A stretch of 59,188 bases of DNA from Bradyrhizobium sacchari (GTDB taxonomy: Bacteria; Pseudomonadota; Alphaproteobacteria; Rhizobiales; Xanthobacteraceae), in NCBI RefSeq assembly GCF_002068095.1, contig NZ_LWIG01000066.1, forward strand, positions 103,197 to 162,384, given 5' to 3'. How positions within the stretch are numbered: the stretch's first letter is position 1; each line of letters starts with the position of its first letter. Below, piece by piece: positions 1 through 9,339 of this stretch. Under the pieces are notes generated by a model. The model searched no databases, was not told where the DNA came from, and was given only the letters and a program-made list of their open reading frames with translations. A program made the position numbers and the translations under genes.

Positions 1-684
1 GCGCCCCGCCGCGCTCGCGATGTCGTAGGGGGCGCGGCAATACGTGATCTGGCACGAGACCGTGTCGAACAGCACGAACGACGCCGAGGGATCGCCGTCG
101 CGGGGCTGACCGACCGAACCGAGCACGGCCAGCCATTGCCGCCCGCGCAGCAGCTGGACGGGGACGTCGGTCTTCGGCACGAAGCTCGTCATCTTCGCCG
201 TCACCGACATCGAATAGAGCGCCGGACGGTGGATGTGGCCGCAGAAGGTGACATGGGCGGGTGTCGAGATCAGGCTCTTGGCGGCATCCGCCGTCGATCG
301 GACATAGTGCCAGCGCTGCGGGCTGGAGGCCTCCGAATGCACGAACAGGCGGTCGCTGTCCTCCACCAGCATCGGCAACTCGGCCAGGAATCGCCGCTGC
401 GCAGCATCGAGCCGGCCGCGGGTCCATTCGATTGCGATCTGCGCCTCGGCGTTCATGGTCTCCGTCGACGAATTGACCGCCTGGTCGTGATTGCCGCGCA
501 CCGCGACGGCCCCCTGCGCGACCAGCTCCATTGCGGTATCCACCACCCATTCCGGATCGGCGCCATAGCCGACGAAGTCGCCGAGCAGGACGAACCGCTC
601 CGCCCCCTTGGCGCGGGCAACCTTCAGGCAGGCCTCGAACGCCTGCCGGTTGCCATGGATATCCGAGAAAACAGCGAGAAGCAC
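1..684 (-). CDS. Metallophosphoesterase (calcineurin-like), 3' end beyond window
   Basis: Predicted metal-dependent phosphoesterase of the YfcE/DevT-like class; the substrate cannot be read from the sequence. The N-terminus reads VLLAVFSDIHGNRQAF (metal motif DxH at residues 8-10), followed by LLGDFVGYGADP (GDxxxxG), RGNHDQAV (GNHD) and a late CGHIHRP (GHxH), so all calcineurin-like metal motifs are present in order. The GTG start at 684 follows a strong GGTGGAGGG ribosome site and puts the DIHGN motif at the usual distance from the N-terminus. The gene runs off the left edge after 228 codons, so only a short C-terminal piece should be missing. It lies downstream of the ExbB-like operon on the same strand, 116 bp away, and is probably a separate function. 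Confidence 0.85.
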   Translation of the reverse strand, partial: MLLAVFSDIHGNRQAFEACLKVARAKGAERFVLLGDFVGYGADPEWVVDTAMELVAQGAVAVRGNHDQAVNSSTETMNAEAQIAIEWTRGRLDAAQRRFLAELPMLVEDSDRLFVHSEASSPQRWHYVRSTADAAKSLISTPAHVTFCGHIHRPALYSMSVTAKMTSFVPKTDVPVQLLRGRQWLAVLGSVGQPRDGDPSASFVLFDTVSCQITYCRAPYDIASAAGR

Positions 685-800
685 GCACCCTCCACCCTCG
701 AATTCTTATTGGAGGCCGATAAGGCCAAATTGAGGGAGGTCAAGAAGATGCGCCAGCGCTGCGCCGTTTACCAGCGTAGCCCTGCGGTGATGGTGAAAGC

Positions 801-1406
801 CTATTGCTCGTCCTTGGGCGGCATTCGGGGCGGCGGAATCGGGGTGAACACCGCGCCTTGTGCGCCGGCAGGCGGAGCATTGAATTCGCCGGTCGAGGAA
901 TCGCCGCCGCTCGTCTCCAGGATCGCCTTTGGTGTCACATATTCCCGGACCATGTCGATGAGGCTGCCGTCGCCACCGCCGAAATCGGCGGCGCGGCCGC
1001 CTTGCGGATGTCCGAGCGCGATCTCGTTCTCCGCGGCGTGGGTCTTGTCGGCGAGGCTGTCGTTGTAGGGCACACGAAAGGCGCGCGGGATGCCGCTCGG
1101 GCGATTGTCCTCATCGAGCTGCTCGACCCAGAGGTAGATCGAGCCGGGATCACCGTCCAGCGAATGCGGCTCGACGATGCGGGACTTCAGCAGTTTGAAG
1201 TTAGCAGGCAGCCGGTCGGAACTAGCCCAGCCGAGCAGCCCTCGCATTTCCGTGAAGCTGACGATATAGAAGGCGCTGGTGACGACCACCGCCACCGCCT
1301 TCAGCGACCAATGCAGGCGCGCATAGACCAGCACGACCAGCAGCAGCGCGCCGATGACGGCATAGGCGACCGACAGCGTCGCGATGACCGTCTGCAGGTT
1401 ACTCAC
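801..1406 (-). CDS. Small membrane-anchored protein, third gene of the ExbB-like operon
   Basis: 201-residue protein of unknown function. Two hydrophobic segments lie at about residues 6-28 and 36-52. A hydrophilic domain and a proline- and glycine-rich C-terminal tail follow, probably outside the cytoplasm. The GTG start at 1406 overlaps the end of the preceding gene by 8 bp, so translation is likely coupled. Its place after a proton-channel-like protein and an anchored domain protein suggests a third part of one envelope complex, which is inference. No catalytic motif was recognised. Confidence 0.7.
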   Translation of the reverse strand: MSNLQTVIATLSVAYAVIGALLLVVLVYARLHWSLKAVAVVVTSAFYIVSFTEMRGLLGWASSDRLPANFKLLKSRIVEPHSLDGDPGSIYLWVEQLDEDNRPSGIPRAFRVPYNDSLADKTHAAENEIALGHPQGGRAADFGGGDGSLIDMVREYVTPKAILETSGGDSSTGEFNAPPAGAQGAVFTPIPPPRMPPKDEQ

Positions 1407-2085
1407 GGCGAATCCTCACAGGGTTCCTGCTCACGCCGGTCTTCGGATCGACATCGGCGCCGTTGCGCCAGCTGCTGCGGAACGTCTCCAGCAGCGATTT
1501 CGGCCGTTGATCGACATTGACGACCTTGCCTTCCGCATCGATGCGGAATCGCACCGCGGTCTTCTCGTCGCCGGTGTGGTCGAGCGTGAACTTGTTGTCG
1601 AAGATCACCTGCGCGGTCGGATTGAGCTTCTGCACCTTCACATTGGCCGTCACCGGCTCGCCGGTGGTGGCGACGAAATGCGAGACATTCACCGTGTATT
1701 CGCCGGCGAGGATGCCGCGCACTGTGACGATCTCCTCGCGGATCGGCGAAGCGATCTTCTTGCCAGCGACCATGATGAAGTCGTTGGCCCCGCCACGGTC
1801 GTCGCGGTCGAGCGTGAGGAAGCCGGCCTCGCGGTGACGATACCAGGCGATGTTGCCGGCGGGATCCTGCACGAACAGGTCGAGGTCGTCGGGGTGGTTG
1901 TCCGGCCAGTCCAGCGTGATGATGAACTCGGCCTTGGAATCGATCTTGCCGTCCTTGGCATCGGGCGAGATCGCGAGCAGCGCGAGGAAGAACAGGAAGG
2001 CGATCACCTGGAGCGCCTTGAACAGCATCACGCCCAGGGGATCGAACGGCTCCTCGCGCGGATAGAGACCGAAATCATCCATCAT
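1399..2085 (-). CDS. Membrane-anchored DUF2135-like protein in the ExbD/TolR position
   Basis: 228-residue protein with a short cytoplasmic N-terminus, one membrane segment at about residues 19-40 (FKALQVIAFLFFLALLAI) and an exported domain. The domain holds LDWPDNHPDDLDLFVQDPAG, then a GFLTLDRDDRGGAND segment, which resembles DUF2135, a beta-sandwich often found with von Willebrand A domains. One anchor plus a periplasmic domain, made directly after an ExbB/TolQ-like protein, copies the layout of ExbD/TolR, but the exported domain does not look like ExbD. The start overlaps the upstream stop as ATGA. Function unknown; a stator-linked envelope role is inferred. Confidence 0.7.
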   Translation of the reverse strand: MMDDFGLYPREEPFDPLGVMLFKALQVIAFLFFLALLAISPDAKDGKIDSKAEFIITLDWPDNHPDDLDLFVQDPAGNIAWYRHREAGFLTLDRDDRGGANDFIMVAGKKIASPIREEIVTVRGILAGEYTVNVSHFVATTGEPVTANVKVQKLNPTAQVIFDNKFTLDHTGDEKTAVRFRIDAEGKVVNVDQRPKSLLETFRSSWRNGADVDPKTGVSRNPVRIRRE

Positions 2086-2867
2086 GGCGGGGTTCCGGCA
2101 CCCTTGATTGCAGCACCCTTGCGTTCCAAAACCGGCGTCACATAGGTCTCGGTCAGCACCACCGCATCCGAGAACACCCGCTGGGTCGCGGCATCCAGCA
2201 TGTAGTACTGGATGCGGACCAGGATCGAGCCGACGAGGCCGGCCAGCGTCGTGTACATCGCGACCGCCATGCCGTCGCTCATCAAGCCCATCGAGGAGCG
2301 CATCGCGACCTTGTCGGCGGCATCCAGCCCCGCGATTGGTGCCAGCATGATGATGAAGCCGATGATGGTGCCGAGCAGGCCGAGCTTCATCAGCGTATCC
2401 GAAACGAAGGCGCCGAACCCGTTGGAGCCGCGCAGCCGGTCGGCCAGCGTTCGCAGCAGCAGCGTCTGGTCCACGGGGCGGTAATCCTGCGCCGCAGCCT
2501 TCGTCACCAGGCTCTCGATGTGATCGCGCACCAGCCCGCGCGGCAGCATCGCCGCGCGCGCATCCAGCGCCTTGCCGCCGTCAGGCGCGGCGAGCGCCGC
2601 CCGGCAGCGCCGCGCCGCCGCGCCTTCCCGCGCGATCGCCCGTGTACGCAGGAAGCAATGGCCGCAGGTGACGATGTAGAGCAGCGCGATGACGCTCGAA
2701 ATGTAGGTGCGGTCCGAGGTCAGCATCAGATGGATCAGGCCGAAGCGCCACAGCAGCACGACGGCGAAGATCGACAGCCCGGTGAAGATCATCCAGAACA
2801 GCAGCGCGCTGCGTTCGGATGGATCCGCCGCAGACCCGGCGATCGGTCCAATCGTCATCGAGCTCAT
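2082..2867 (-). CDS. MotA/TolQ/ExbB-type proton channel protein
   Basis: 261-residue inner-membrane protein. Hydrophobic segments lie near residues 22-42 and 55-72. A cytoplasmic stretch follows, then the family core: FVSDTLMKLGLLGTIIGFIIML, a polar linker, and GLMSDGMAVAMYTTLAGLVGSIL. The GLLGT and MAxAxxTTxxGL patterns are typical of ExbB/TolQ/MotA channel helices. These proteins pair with a single-anchor partner to turn proton flow into mechanical work on an envelope component; the likely partner is the next gene. This is the first gene of a three-gene operon with 4- and 8-bp overlaps, divergent from a histidine kinase. It is not a standard tolQ or exbB, since no tolR, exbD or tonB lies beside it. 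Confidence 0.8.
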   Translation of the reverse strand: MSSMTIGPIAGSAADPSERSALLFWMIFTGLSIFAVVLLWRFGLIHLMLTSDRTYISSVIALLYIVTCGHCFLRTRAIAREGAAARRCRAALAAPDGGKALDARAAMLPRGLVRDHIESLVTKAAAQDYRPVDQTLLLRTLADRLRGSNGFGAFVSDTLMKLGLLGTIIGFIIMLAPIAGLDAADKVAMRSSMGLMSDGMAVAMYTTLAGLVGSILVRIQYYMLDAATQRVFSDAVVLTETYVTPVLERKGAAIKGAGTPP

Positions 2868-3065
2868 GCTGCACCGCTCCTCGCCCGTAACGATGGGCCT
2901 CTGAAGATTCCATCCCGATTAGACCAAAGCCGCGTATCAGGTCCAAAGACCCATGCCCAATCCGGCTTGGGAAATTTGCCCGAGCTGCAATCCTGCCACA
3001 CCCCGCAATTGGCAAGGCGCGGCGGCGTTGTTAGGCTGACCTTACCAAACGTCGGGGGTGATCGC

Positions 3066-4436
3066 ATGCGCCTCGTGCTTCAGCTTGTTGCCCGCCTGCT
3101 GCTCATCGTGGCGCTATGCCTGGGCGCCGCCACCGTATGGGCCACTTTCGACGCCTATCGCAGCATTGACCGGGCGACTGCCGCCTCGGCGCAGCGCGTC
3201 GCGCAGGCGCTCCAGGCGCTATACTGGCACGAGCTGTTGTTGCGCAGCAGCAGAGCGCGCGAGCACCTGCTGCCAGTTCCGGAATGGCGCACGCTGGAGA
3301 CCATGAAGCTGATCTCGCCCGGGGTCTGCGTCGAGTTCCAGCCGGCGACCGCATTCGAGAAGCCGCTCTGCGGCCAGAGCGAGGGACTGGGCAAGACCCC
3401 TCCGCGCTGGTTCGCTTCGATCGTGCCGACCTTCCTGGGCAGCCATGCCGAGGTGGTACGGCCGGTCAGTCCGCGCGCCGCTGCCGCCGGCACGGTGGTG
3501 GCGACGCCCGATGCGGCTGCCGCGATTTCGCTCGCCTGGGAATACGTCCTCAACGTCATCGACGTCGCGCTGCTGATGGCCGCGGCGATCGCCCTGCTCG
3601 CCTCGCTCGCGATCGCTCACGCGCTCGCGCCGGCGCGCGCGATCGTCACCGCGCTCCAGCGCATGGCGCGCGGACAGTATCGCACAAGATTGCCGCGCTT
3701 CCGCTCGATGGAGCTCGCGATGATCGGCAGCGCCGTCGGCGAGCTCGGCGGCCGGCTGGAGGAAGCAACCGAACAGCGCGCGGCGCTGACCCGGCGCCTG
3801 ATCGAGATCCGCGACGACGAGCGCCGCGCGCTCGCCCGCGAGCTGCACGACGAGTTCGGGCAGAACCTGTCCGCCATCCTCGCCTTCGCCAACACCATCG
3901 AGACGGCGAGCGCGAAGCAGAACAAGGACGATGGGATCGCACAGGACGCGCGCATGATCTCGCAGGCCACGCATCATCTGATGGCCTCGCTGCGCGATGC
4001 ACTGAAGCGGCTGCGCAATCCGCTGCCCGAGGAGCTCGGGCTCGAGGCCAGCCTCGTCAATCTCGTCGACAGCTGGCGCTCGCAGAGTGCGGCGCGGCCG
4101 ACCATCCAGCTCGACCTCAGGGGCGACCTCACCGACATCAGCGGCCCGGCCGCCACCACCGCCTATCGTGTTGCCCAGGAATGCCTGACCAACGCGCTGC
4201 GCCACAGCGCGGCGCGCGAGATCAGCTTGCGCGTCGAGCGGCGCGCGGGCGAGGACGATGCGCTCGTGATCCGTGTCGAGGACGACGGCGGCGGCGATGC
4301 CGCGCGCGTCGCGCAGTCGGCCGGCTTCGGTCTCACCGGCATTCGCGAACGCGTCGCGGCGGCCGGCGGATCGCTGTCGATCCTGCCTGCATCCCGCGGC
4401 CTCAGCGTCGCCGCCACCATCCCGCTCGCCGCATGA
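3066..4436 (+). CDS. Sensor histidine kinase, HisKA_3 (NarX/UhpB) type
   Basis: 456-residue membrane kinase. A first membrane helix spans about residues 5-25. A short periplasmic sensor region follows, then a second helix near 165-185 and a HAMP-like linker. The dimerisation motif DDERRALARELHDEFGQ has the phospho-acceptor at His261. The N-box (QECLTNALRHSAA) and G-box (DDGGGD, FGLTGIRERV) complete the ATPase domain. ATG 3066 was chosen because it follows GGGGGTGATCGC and begins the first membrane helix; the reading frame is open further upstream, but that stretch has no recognisable domain. The response regulator starts 7 bp after the stop. The stimulus is unknown; the divergent ExbB-like operon, 198 bp away, is a possible target. 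Confidence 0.9.
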   Translation: MRLVLQLVARLLLIVALCLGAATVWATFDAYRSIDRATAASAQRVAQALQALYWHELLLRSSRAREHLLPVPEWRTLETMKLISPGVCVEFQPATAFEKPLCGQSEGLGKTPPRWFASIVPTFLGSHAEVVRPVSPRAAAAGTVVATPDAAAAISLAWEYVLNVIDVALLMAAAIALLASLAIAHALAPARAIVTALQRMARGQYRTRLPRFRSMELAMIGSAVGELGGRLEEATEQRAALTRRLIEIRDDERRALARELHDEFGQNLSAILAFANTIETASAKQNKDDGIAQDARMISQATHHLMASLRDALKRLRNPLPEELGLEASLVNLVDSWRSQSAARPTIQLDLRGDLTDISGPAATTAYRVAQECLTNALRHSAAREISLRVERRAGEDDALVIRVEDDGGGDAARVAQSAGFGLTGIRERVAAAGGSLSILPASRGLSVAATIPLAA

Positions 4437-4443
4437 GGCCGAC

Positions 4444-5094
4444 ATGAGCGATGTCGCGGCAACAGGCGTCTCGGTGCTGCTGGTCGACGATCATCCGATC
4501 GTCCGCCAGGGCTACCGGCGCTTGCTGGAGAGCCAGGGCGACCTGCATGTCGTGGCCGAAGCCGACAACGCCGCGGATGCCTACGGCGCCTTCAAGGCGC
4601 ACGACCCCGATGTCGTCGTGCTCGACATCTCGATGCCCGGCGCCAGCGGACTGGAGGCGATCCGCAACATCCGCGCCCGCAGCCCGCGGGCGCGCATCCT
4701 CGTCTTCACCATGCACAACGAGGCCGTGCTGGTGAAAGCGGCCTTCAGCGCCGGCGCCTCCGGCTTCGTCACCAAGAGCAGCGAGCCGTCCGTGGTCGTC
4801 AATGCGATCCGCAGCGTCGCCCGCGGCGAGCGCGCCATGAGCGACGACATCGCGCATATTCTGGCCGAGGACAGTTTGTCGACGGGCTCGGTGCTGGACC
4901 AACTCGGCGAGCGCGAGATCGAAATCCTGCGCCAGTTCGCCGGCGGCGCCACCACCGAAGAGATCGCCGCGCATCTCAATCTCAGTGTGAAGACGGTCCA
5001 GAACTATCACTACCTGATCAAGACCAAGACCGGCGCGCGCACGGACGCGCAGCTGGTGCGGCTCGCCGCGACGTGCGGCTTGACTAAGATCTAG
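4444..5094 (+). CDS. LuxR/NarL-family response regulator
   Basis: 216 residues. An N-terminal receiver domain has the acidic pair in LLVDDHP, the phospho-acceptor Asp61 in VVVLDISMPGASG and the conserved Thr and Lys further on. A C-terminal LuxR helix-turn-helix follows (GEREIEILRQFAGGATTEEIAAHLNLSVKTVQNYHYLIKTKTG). It is the partner of the histidine kinase 7 bp upstream. The ATG at 4444 was preferred because it starts just before the receiver fold; an earlier in-frame start would overlap the kinase gene. The regulated genes cannot be read from the sequence. Confidence 0.92.
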   Translation: MSDVAATGVSVLLVDDHPIVRQGYRRLLESQGDLHVVAEADNAADAYGAFKAHDPDVVVLDISMPGASGLEAIRNIRARSPRARILVFTMHNEAVLVKAAFSAGASGFVTKSSEPSVVVNAIRSVARGERAMSDDIAHILAEDSLSTGSVLDQLGEREIEILRQFAGGATTEEIAAHLNLSVKTVQNYHYLIKTKTGARTDAQLVRLAATCGLTKI

Positions 5095-5204
5095 CAGTGG
5101 GGCTGCCGGATTCCTCCATCGACGGGCGCTCGTGAATCTGCCGCGCGGGATGGAACGGAGGCCATCCGGCTCCGGTTAGGAGTGGAGTGGAGGAGTACAT
5201 CGCC

Positions 5205-5510
5205 ATGAGTAAGGCTCATCACAAGGCAATCGACCATCCCCCGATCATTACCGTAGGCGAGCTCATCGACGAACTTTGCCGCCTGCCCGATACGGCCGTC
5301 GTCCACTTCCGCTGCCCCATGCTCGAGCAGGAGCTGACCTTCTACCGTCTTCGGAAGCGGTCGAAAGATACAGTCGAGATCGCGGTCAATACATATCCGG
5401 AGAGCCCGCCGGTCGTGCCGGCGGCGAACGGCGCGTTTCACCCGCGCGGGCACGGAACCACTTCGCCCTCTGTTCGCGAGGGCGCCCTTCTCCACAAGGC
5501 AAGAGGCTAG
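5205..5510 (+). CDS. Conserved-looking small hypothetical protein
   Basis: About 101 residues, no family recognised. The central part (ITVGELIDELCRLPDTAVVHFRCPMLEQELTFYRL) looks folded and contains two cysteines; the C-terminal 35 residues are low-complexity and basic. ATG 5205 sits about 9 bases after GGAGTGGAGGAG; an in-frame GTG at 5187 lies inside that ribosome site and is less likely. It stands alone after the two-component pair and converges on the TetR gene. No signal peptide or membrane segment is seen. Confidence 0.6.
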   Translation: MSKAHHKAIDHPPIITVGELIDELCRLPDTAVVHFRCPMLEQELTFYRLRKRSKDTVEIAVNTYPESPPVVPAANGAFHPRGHGTTSPSVREGALLHKARG

Positions 5511-5525
5511 ATCAGGCGTCGCGGT

Positions 5526-6113
5526 CTAACAGGACTTCAACCCACGCAGCACCAGCGCGAGCGCCGCATCGACGCGCGCCGGTAGATCGGCGTCCTTCCA
5601 TTCGTCGGCATGGGCTGGATGATGGAAGCGGCAGGTTGCATCGAAGATCGCGCGCGCGGTCACCTTGACGTCGCCCACGGCGAATACGCCCTGGCTCACG
5701 CCATCGGTCAGAATCGCCGCGATCTGGTCGATCATCGTGTCCTTGTGGCACTTGACGGCCGCACAGGCCTCGCGCGCCAGGGTCAGATAGGTCTCGAACA
5801 TCTCGGGGTCGTCGAGCACGCGCGAACGCTTGGCCGCGAACAGCGTGCGCAGCCAGCGATCGAGCCGGTCAGGCGCCGGCCCCTGCTCCCTGGCGATCGC
5901 CAGGAGCGGGGCGTCGATGCGGTCGAGCCAGCGTTTGGCAACGGCCTCGCGCAGCGATGCCTTGCTCGGGAAATGGCGATAGACGCTGCCGTGGCTCACA
6001 TCGAGCGCACGGGCAACGTCAACCACGGTGGCCTTGGCAAGTCCGTAGCGCCGCAAGACGTCCTCGGTGACTTCGAGGATCCGCTCCGGCGTCAGGATCA
6101 CGGCTTCATTCAT
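5526..6113 (-). CDS. TetR-family transcriptional regulator
   Basis: 195 residues. The N-terminal DNA-binding domain is typical: ILEVTEDVLRRYGLAKATVVDVARALDVSHGSVYRHFPSKASLREAVAKRW (about residues 9-60). The C-terminal ligand domain is helical and unassigned. ATG 6113 is chosen because AAGGTG stands before it; a start ten codons upstream lacks a ribosome site. The spacer to purB carries a 24-bp palindrome at 6447-6470 that would suit a TetR operator, though 330 bp from this start. The ligand is unknown. Confidence 0.88.
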   Translation of the reverse strand: MNEAVILTPERILEVTEDVLRRYGLAKATVVDVARALDVSHGSVYRHFPSKASLREAVAKRWLDRIDAPLLAIAREQGPAPDRLDRWLRTLFAAKRSRVLDDPEMFETYLTLAREACAAVKCHKDTMIDQIAAILTDGVSQGVFAVGDVKVTARAIFDATCRFHHPAHADEWKDADLPARVDAALALVLRGLKSC

Positions 6114-6201
6114 GCCAGCACCTTGTTCCCGTTCAGGGTTCACCCGGCGACGGCGCTGATTCCGAAGCGCCCTTCACCGGTCGTTTCGGAAAGCTCTCGC
6201 C

Positions 6202-6303
6202 TTAATGAGGCAGTTTTGCAGCCTGCGCCGCGATCTGGCGCGCCACCAGCAAATTGAGCCAATGCCCAATCGTTCCGGTGAAATTGAGGATTTCGGTCGT
6301 CAT
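6202..6303 (-). CDS. Possible 33-residue small protein
   Basis: Short reading frame MTTEILNFTGTIGHWLNLLVA... ending in KLPH, in the spacer between the TetR gene and purB. It has an amphipathic, mildly hydrophobic centre (IGHWLNLLVARQIAAQAA) that could form one helix. A purine-rich stretch GGAGACTTAAGGCT lies directly before the ATG, which is the main argument that it is translated. No family is recognised, and a chance reading frame cannot be excluded. It is co-directional with the TetR gene 89 bp downstream. Confidence 0.35.
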   Translation of the reverse strand: MTTEILNFTGTIGHWLNLLVARQIAAQAAKLPH

Positions 6304-6676
6304 AGCCTTAAGTCTCCATTCGTCCACGGCGCCCACCTCCAAATTACGCCCCTGAATCCGTAGTTGTTTCGGACCTGGGGCTCCCCGGGTGGAAATAGCC
6401 GCGGGACGCCCAATCGGAGCGTCCGGAGACGGATATACACGTCTCGCTGACAGATTTCAATATCTGTCAGTCAATGATCCGTGATTGACGGTTAATATTT
6501 GCGACCTGGCGGCGCCACTCCCTGCCGGCGGGCTCGGTGGATAGCTGGGCGATCCCCCTCTCGCGGAGCCCAGACCGTTTGTTTCGCCCTGCCCGCTCTG
6601 TTAAATCACGGCGTAAAAAGCATTTTGGCCGGCGCCGCCCCTCAAGGCCGCCCGCCCACCTTCCTGGAGCCGTCAG
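6304..6676. other. Intergenic region upstream of purB
   Basis: A 373-bp spacer without a supported gene. It contains the palindrome at 6447-6470. Downstream lies an A+T-richer patch (TTGACGGTTAATATTTGCG, about 6484-6502) that could hold a promoter for purB, but no convincing -35/-10 pair could be fixed. A ribosome site with GGAG lies just before the purB start. Confidence 0.5.
6447..6470. promoter_or_regulatory. Perfect 9-bp inverted repeat, possible operator
   Basis: CTGACAGAT (6447-6455) and ATCTGTCAG (6462-6470) are exact inverted repeats with a 6-base spacer. Size and symmetry fit a dimeric regulator such as a TetR protein. There is no T-tract, so it is not an obvious terminator. It lies between the TetR gene and purB, so it may control either side. 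Confidence 0.5.
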
Positions 6677-7984
<1,308 letters not shown>

Positions 7985-7990
7985 ACTTCC

Positions 7991-8089
7991 GTCATTCCGG
8001 CGCACGCGAAGCGTGAACGATGGTGCGCGATTGCGCACCTGAGAATTTCGAGATTCCGGGTTCGATGCTTCGCATCGCCCCGGAGTGAC
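7991..8089. repeat. Intergenic palindromic repeat, GTCATTCCGG family (copy 1)
   Basis: Begins GTCATTCCGG and ends CCGGAGTGAC, an inverted repeat with one mismatch at the ends. Smaller nested palindromes lie inside, for example GGTGCGCGATTGCGCACC and GAGAATTTCGAGATTC. The same termini and the CTCGA-like centre recur at 32558-32638, so this is a dispersed family and not a chance hairpin. It lies between purB and the amidohydrolase gene and may shape transcript ends. Confidence 0.8.
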
Positions 8090-8117
8090 GACAAAGCCCA
8101 CAAGAAACGGATCCCCC

Positions 8118-9287
8118 ATGCCCATCGTCAACCGCATCGCCGCCCTCTCCGACGAAATGGCCGCCTGGCGCCATGACTTCCACGAGAACCCGGAGCTGCT
8201 CTACGAAGTCCACCGCACCGCCGGCATCGTTGCCGACAAGCTGCGCGAGTTCGGCTGCGACGAGGTGGTGACGGGCATAGGCCGCACCGGCGTGGTCGGC
8301 GTGATCCGCGGCCGCAAGTCGGCTTCCGGCAAGACCATTGGCCTGCGCGCCGACATGGACGCGCTGCCGATCATGGAAACCTCGGGCGTGCCCTACGCCT
8401 CGAAGGTGCCCGGCAAGATGCACGCCTGCGGCCATGACGGCCACACCGCCATGCTGCTCGGCGCCGCCAAATATCTCGCCGAGACGCGCAATTTCGACGG
8501 CACCGCGATCATGATCTTCCAGCCCGCCGAGGAAGGCGGCGGTGGCGGCAAAGCCATGGTCGAGGACGGGCTGATGACGCGCTGGAACATCCAGGAGGTC
8601 TATGGCATGCACAACATGCCGGGCCTTCCCGAAGGCCATTTCGCCACCACGCCCGGCGCGATGCTCGCCTCCTCCGACAATATCCAGATCACCGTCCGCG
8701 GCAAGGGCGGCCATGCCGGCGCAGGTCCGCACAAATCGGTCGACAGCGTGCTGATCGGCTCGCAGATCGTCAATGCGCTGCAGTCGATCGTGGCGCGCAA
8801 CGTCGATCCGCTGAAATCGGCCGTCATCTCGATCACGCAATTCCACTCCGGCACCGCCTTCAACATCATCCCCGAAGTCGCCGAGCTCGCCGGCACCGTG
8901 CGCACGCTCGATCCCGAAGTGCGCGATCTCGTCGAGCGCCGCATCAGTGAGGTCGCCGACAGCGTCGCCCGCGCCTATGGCGGCTCGGCCGAGACGAAAT
9001 ACACGCGGATGTATCCGGTGACGATGAACCATGCGCGCGAGGCCGGCCTTGCTGCCGACGTCGCCCGCGACATCGTCGGCACCGATCGCGTCAACGACAA
9101 GTTCATCCCGATGATGGGCGCCGAGGACTTCTCGTTCATGCTCGAAGCGCGGCCCGGCGCCATGGTGCTGGTCGGCATGGGTGACGGCAACGAGTGCCAC
9201 CACCCGGCCTATGTCTTCAACGACAACATCCTCGGCCACGGCGCCTCGTTCTGGGTGCGCATGATCGAAACGCGGATGCCGGCGTAA
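8118..9287 (+). CDS. M20-family amidohydrolase (HipO-like)
   Basis: 389 residues. Zinc-dependent hydrolase of N-acyl or amide bonds in small molecules such as N-acyl amino acids; exact substrate unknown. Metal-binding residues are visible in HACGHDGH (residues 102-109), the catalytic Glu pair in FQPAEEGGGG, and a late His in ECHHPAY. The small dimerisation domain starts near ITVRGKGGHAGAGPH. ATG 8118 gives the family's usual N-terminus (MPIVNRIAALSDEMAAWRHDFHENPEL); an earlier in-frame start would lie in the repeat. No signal peptide, so cytoplasmic. Confidence 0.92.
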   Translation: MPIVNRIAALSDEMAAWRHDFHENPELLYEVHRTAGIVADKLREFGCDEVVTGIGRTGVVGVIRGRKSASGKTIGLRADMDALPIMETSGVPYASKVPGKMHACGHDGHTAMLLGAAKYLAETRNFDGTAIMIFQPAEEGGGGGKAMVEDGLMTRWNIQEVYGMHNMPGLPEGHFATTPGAMLASSDNIQITVRGKGGHAGAGPHKSVDSVLIGSQIVNALQSIVARNVDPLKSAVISITQFHSGTAFNIIPEVAELAGTVRTLDPEVRDLVERRISEVADSVARAYGGSAETKYTRMYPVTMNHAREAGLAADVARDIVGTDRVNDKFIPMMGAEDFSFMLEARPGAMVLVGMGDGNECHHPAYVFNDNILGHGASFWVRMIETRMPA

Positions 9288-9301
9288 CCGACACATTTGC
9301 A

Positions 9302-9334
9302 GCCGCGTAACCGCAAAAGAACAGGTTACGCGGC
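9302..9334. terminator. Perfect 11-bp hairpin between convergent genes
   Basis: GCCGCGTAACC and its exact complement GGTTACGCGGC flank an 11-base A-rich loop. It lies between the converging amidohydrolase and histidine kinase genes. There is no T-run on either side, so it may act as a weak bidirectional or Rho-assisted terminator or protect 3' ends. Confidence 0.6.
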
Positions 9335-9339
9335 CCCCG

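Noticed and set aside
2520..3065. In-frame extension upstream of the histidine kinase
   Set aside because: It overlaps the divergent ExbB-like gene, encodes basic low-complexity sequence, and the proper start with ribosome site and membrane helix is at 3066.
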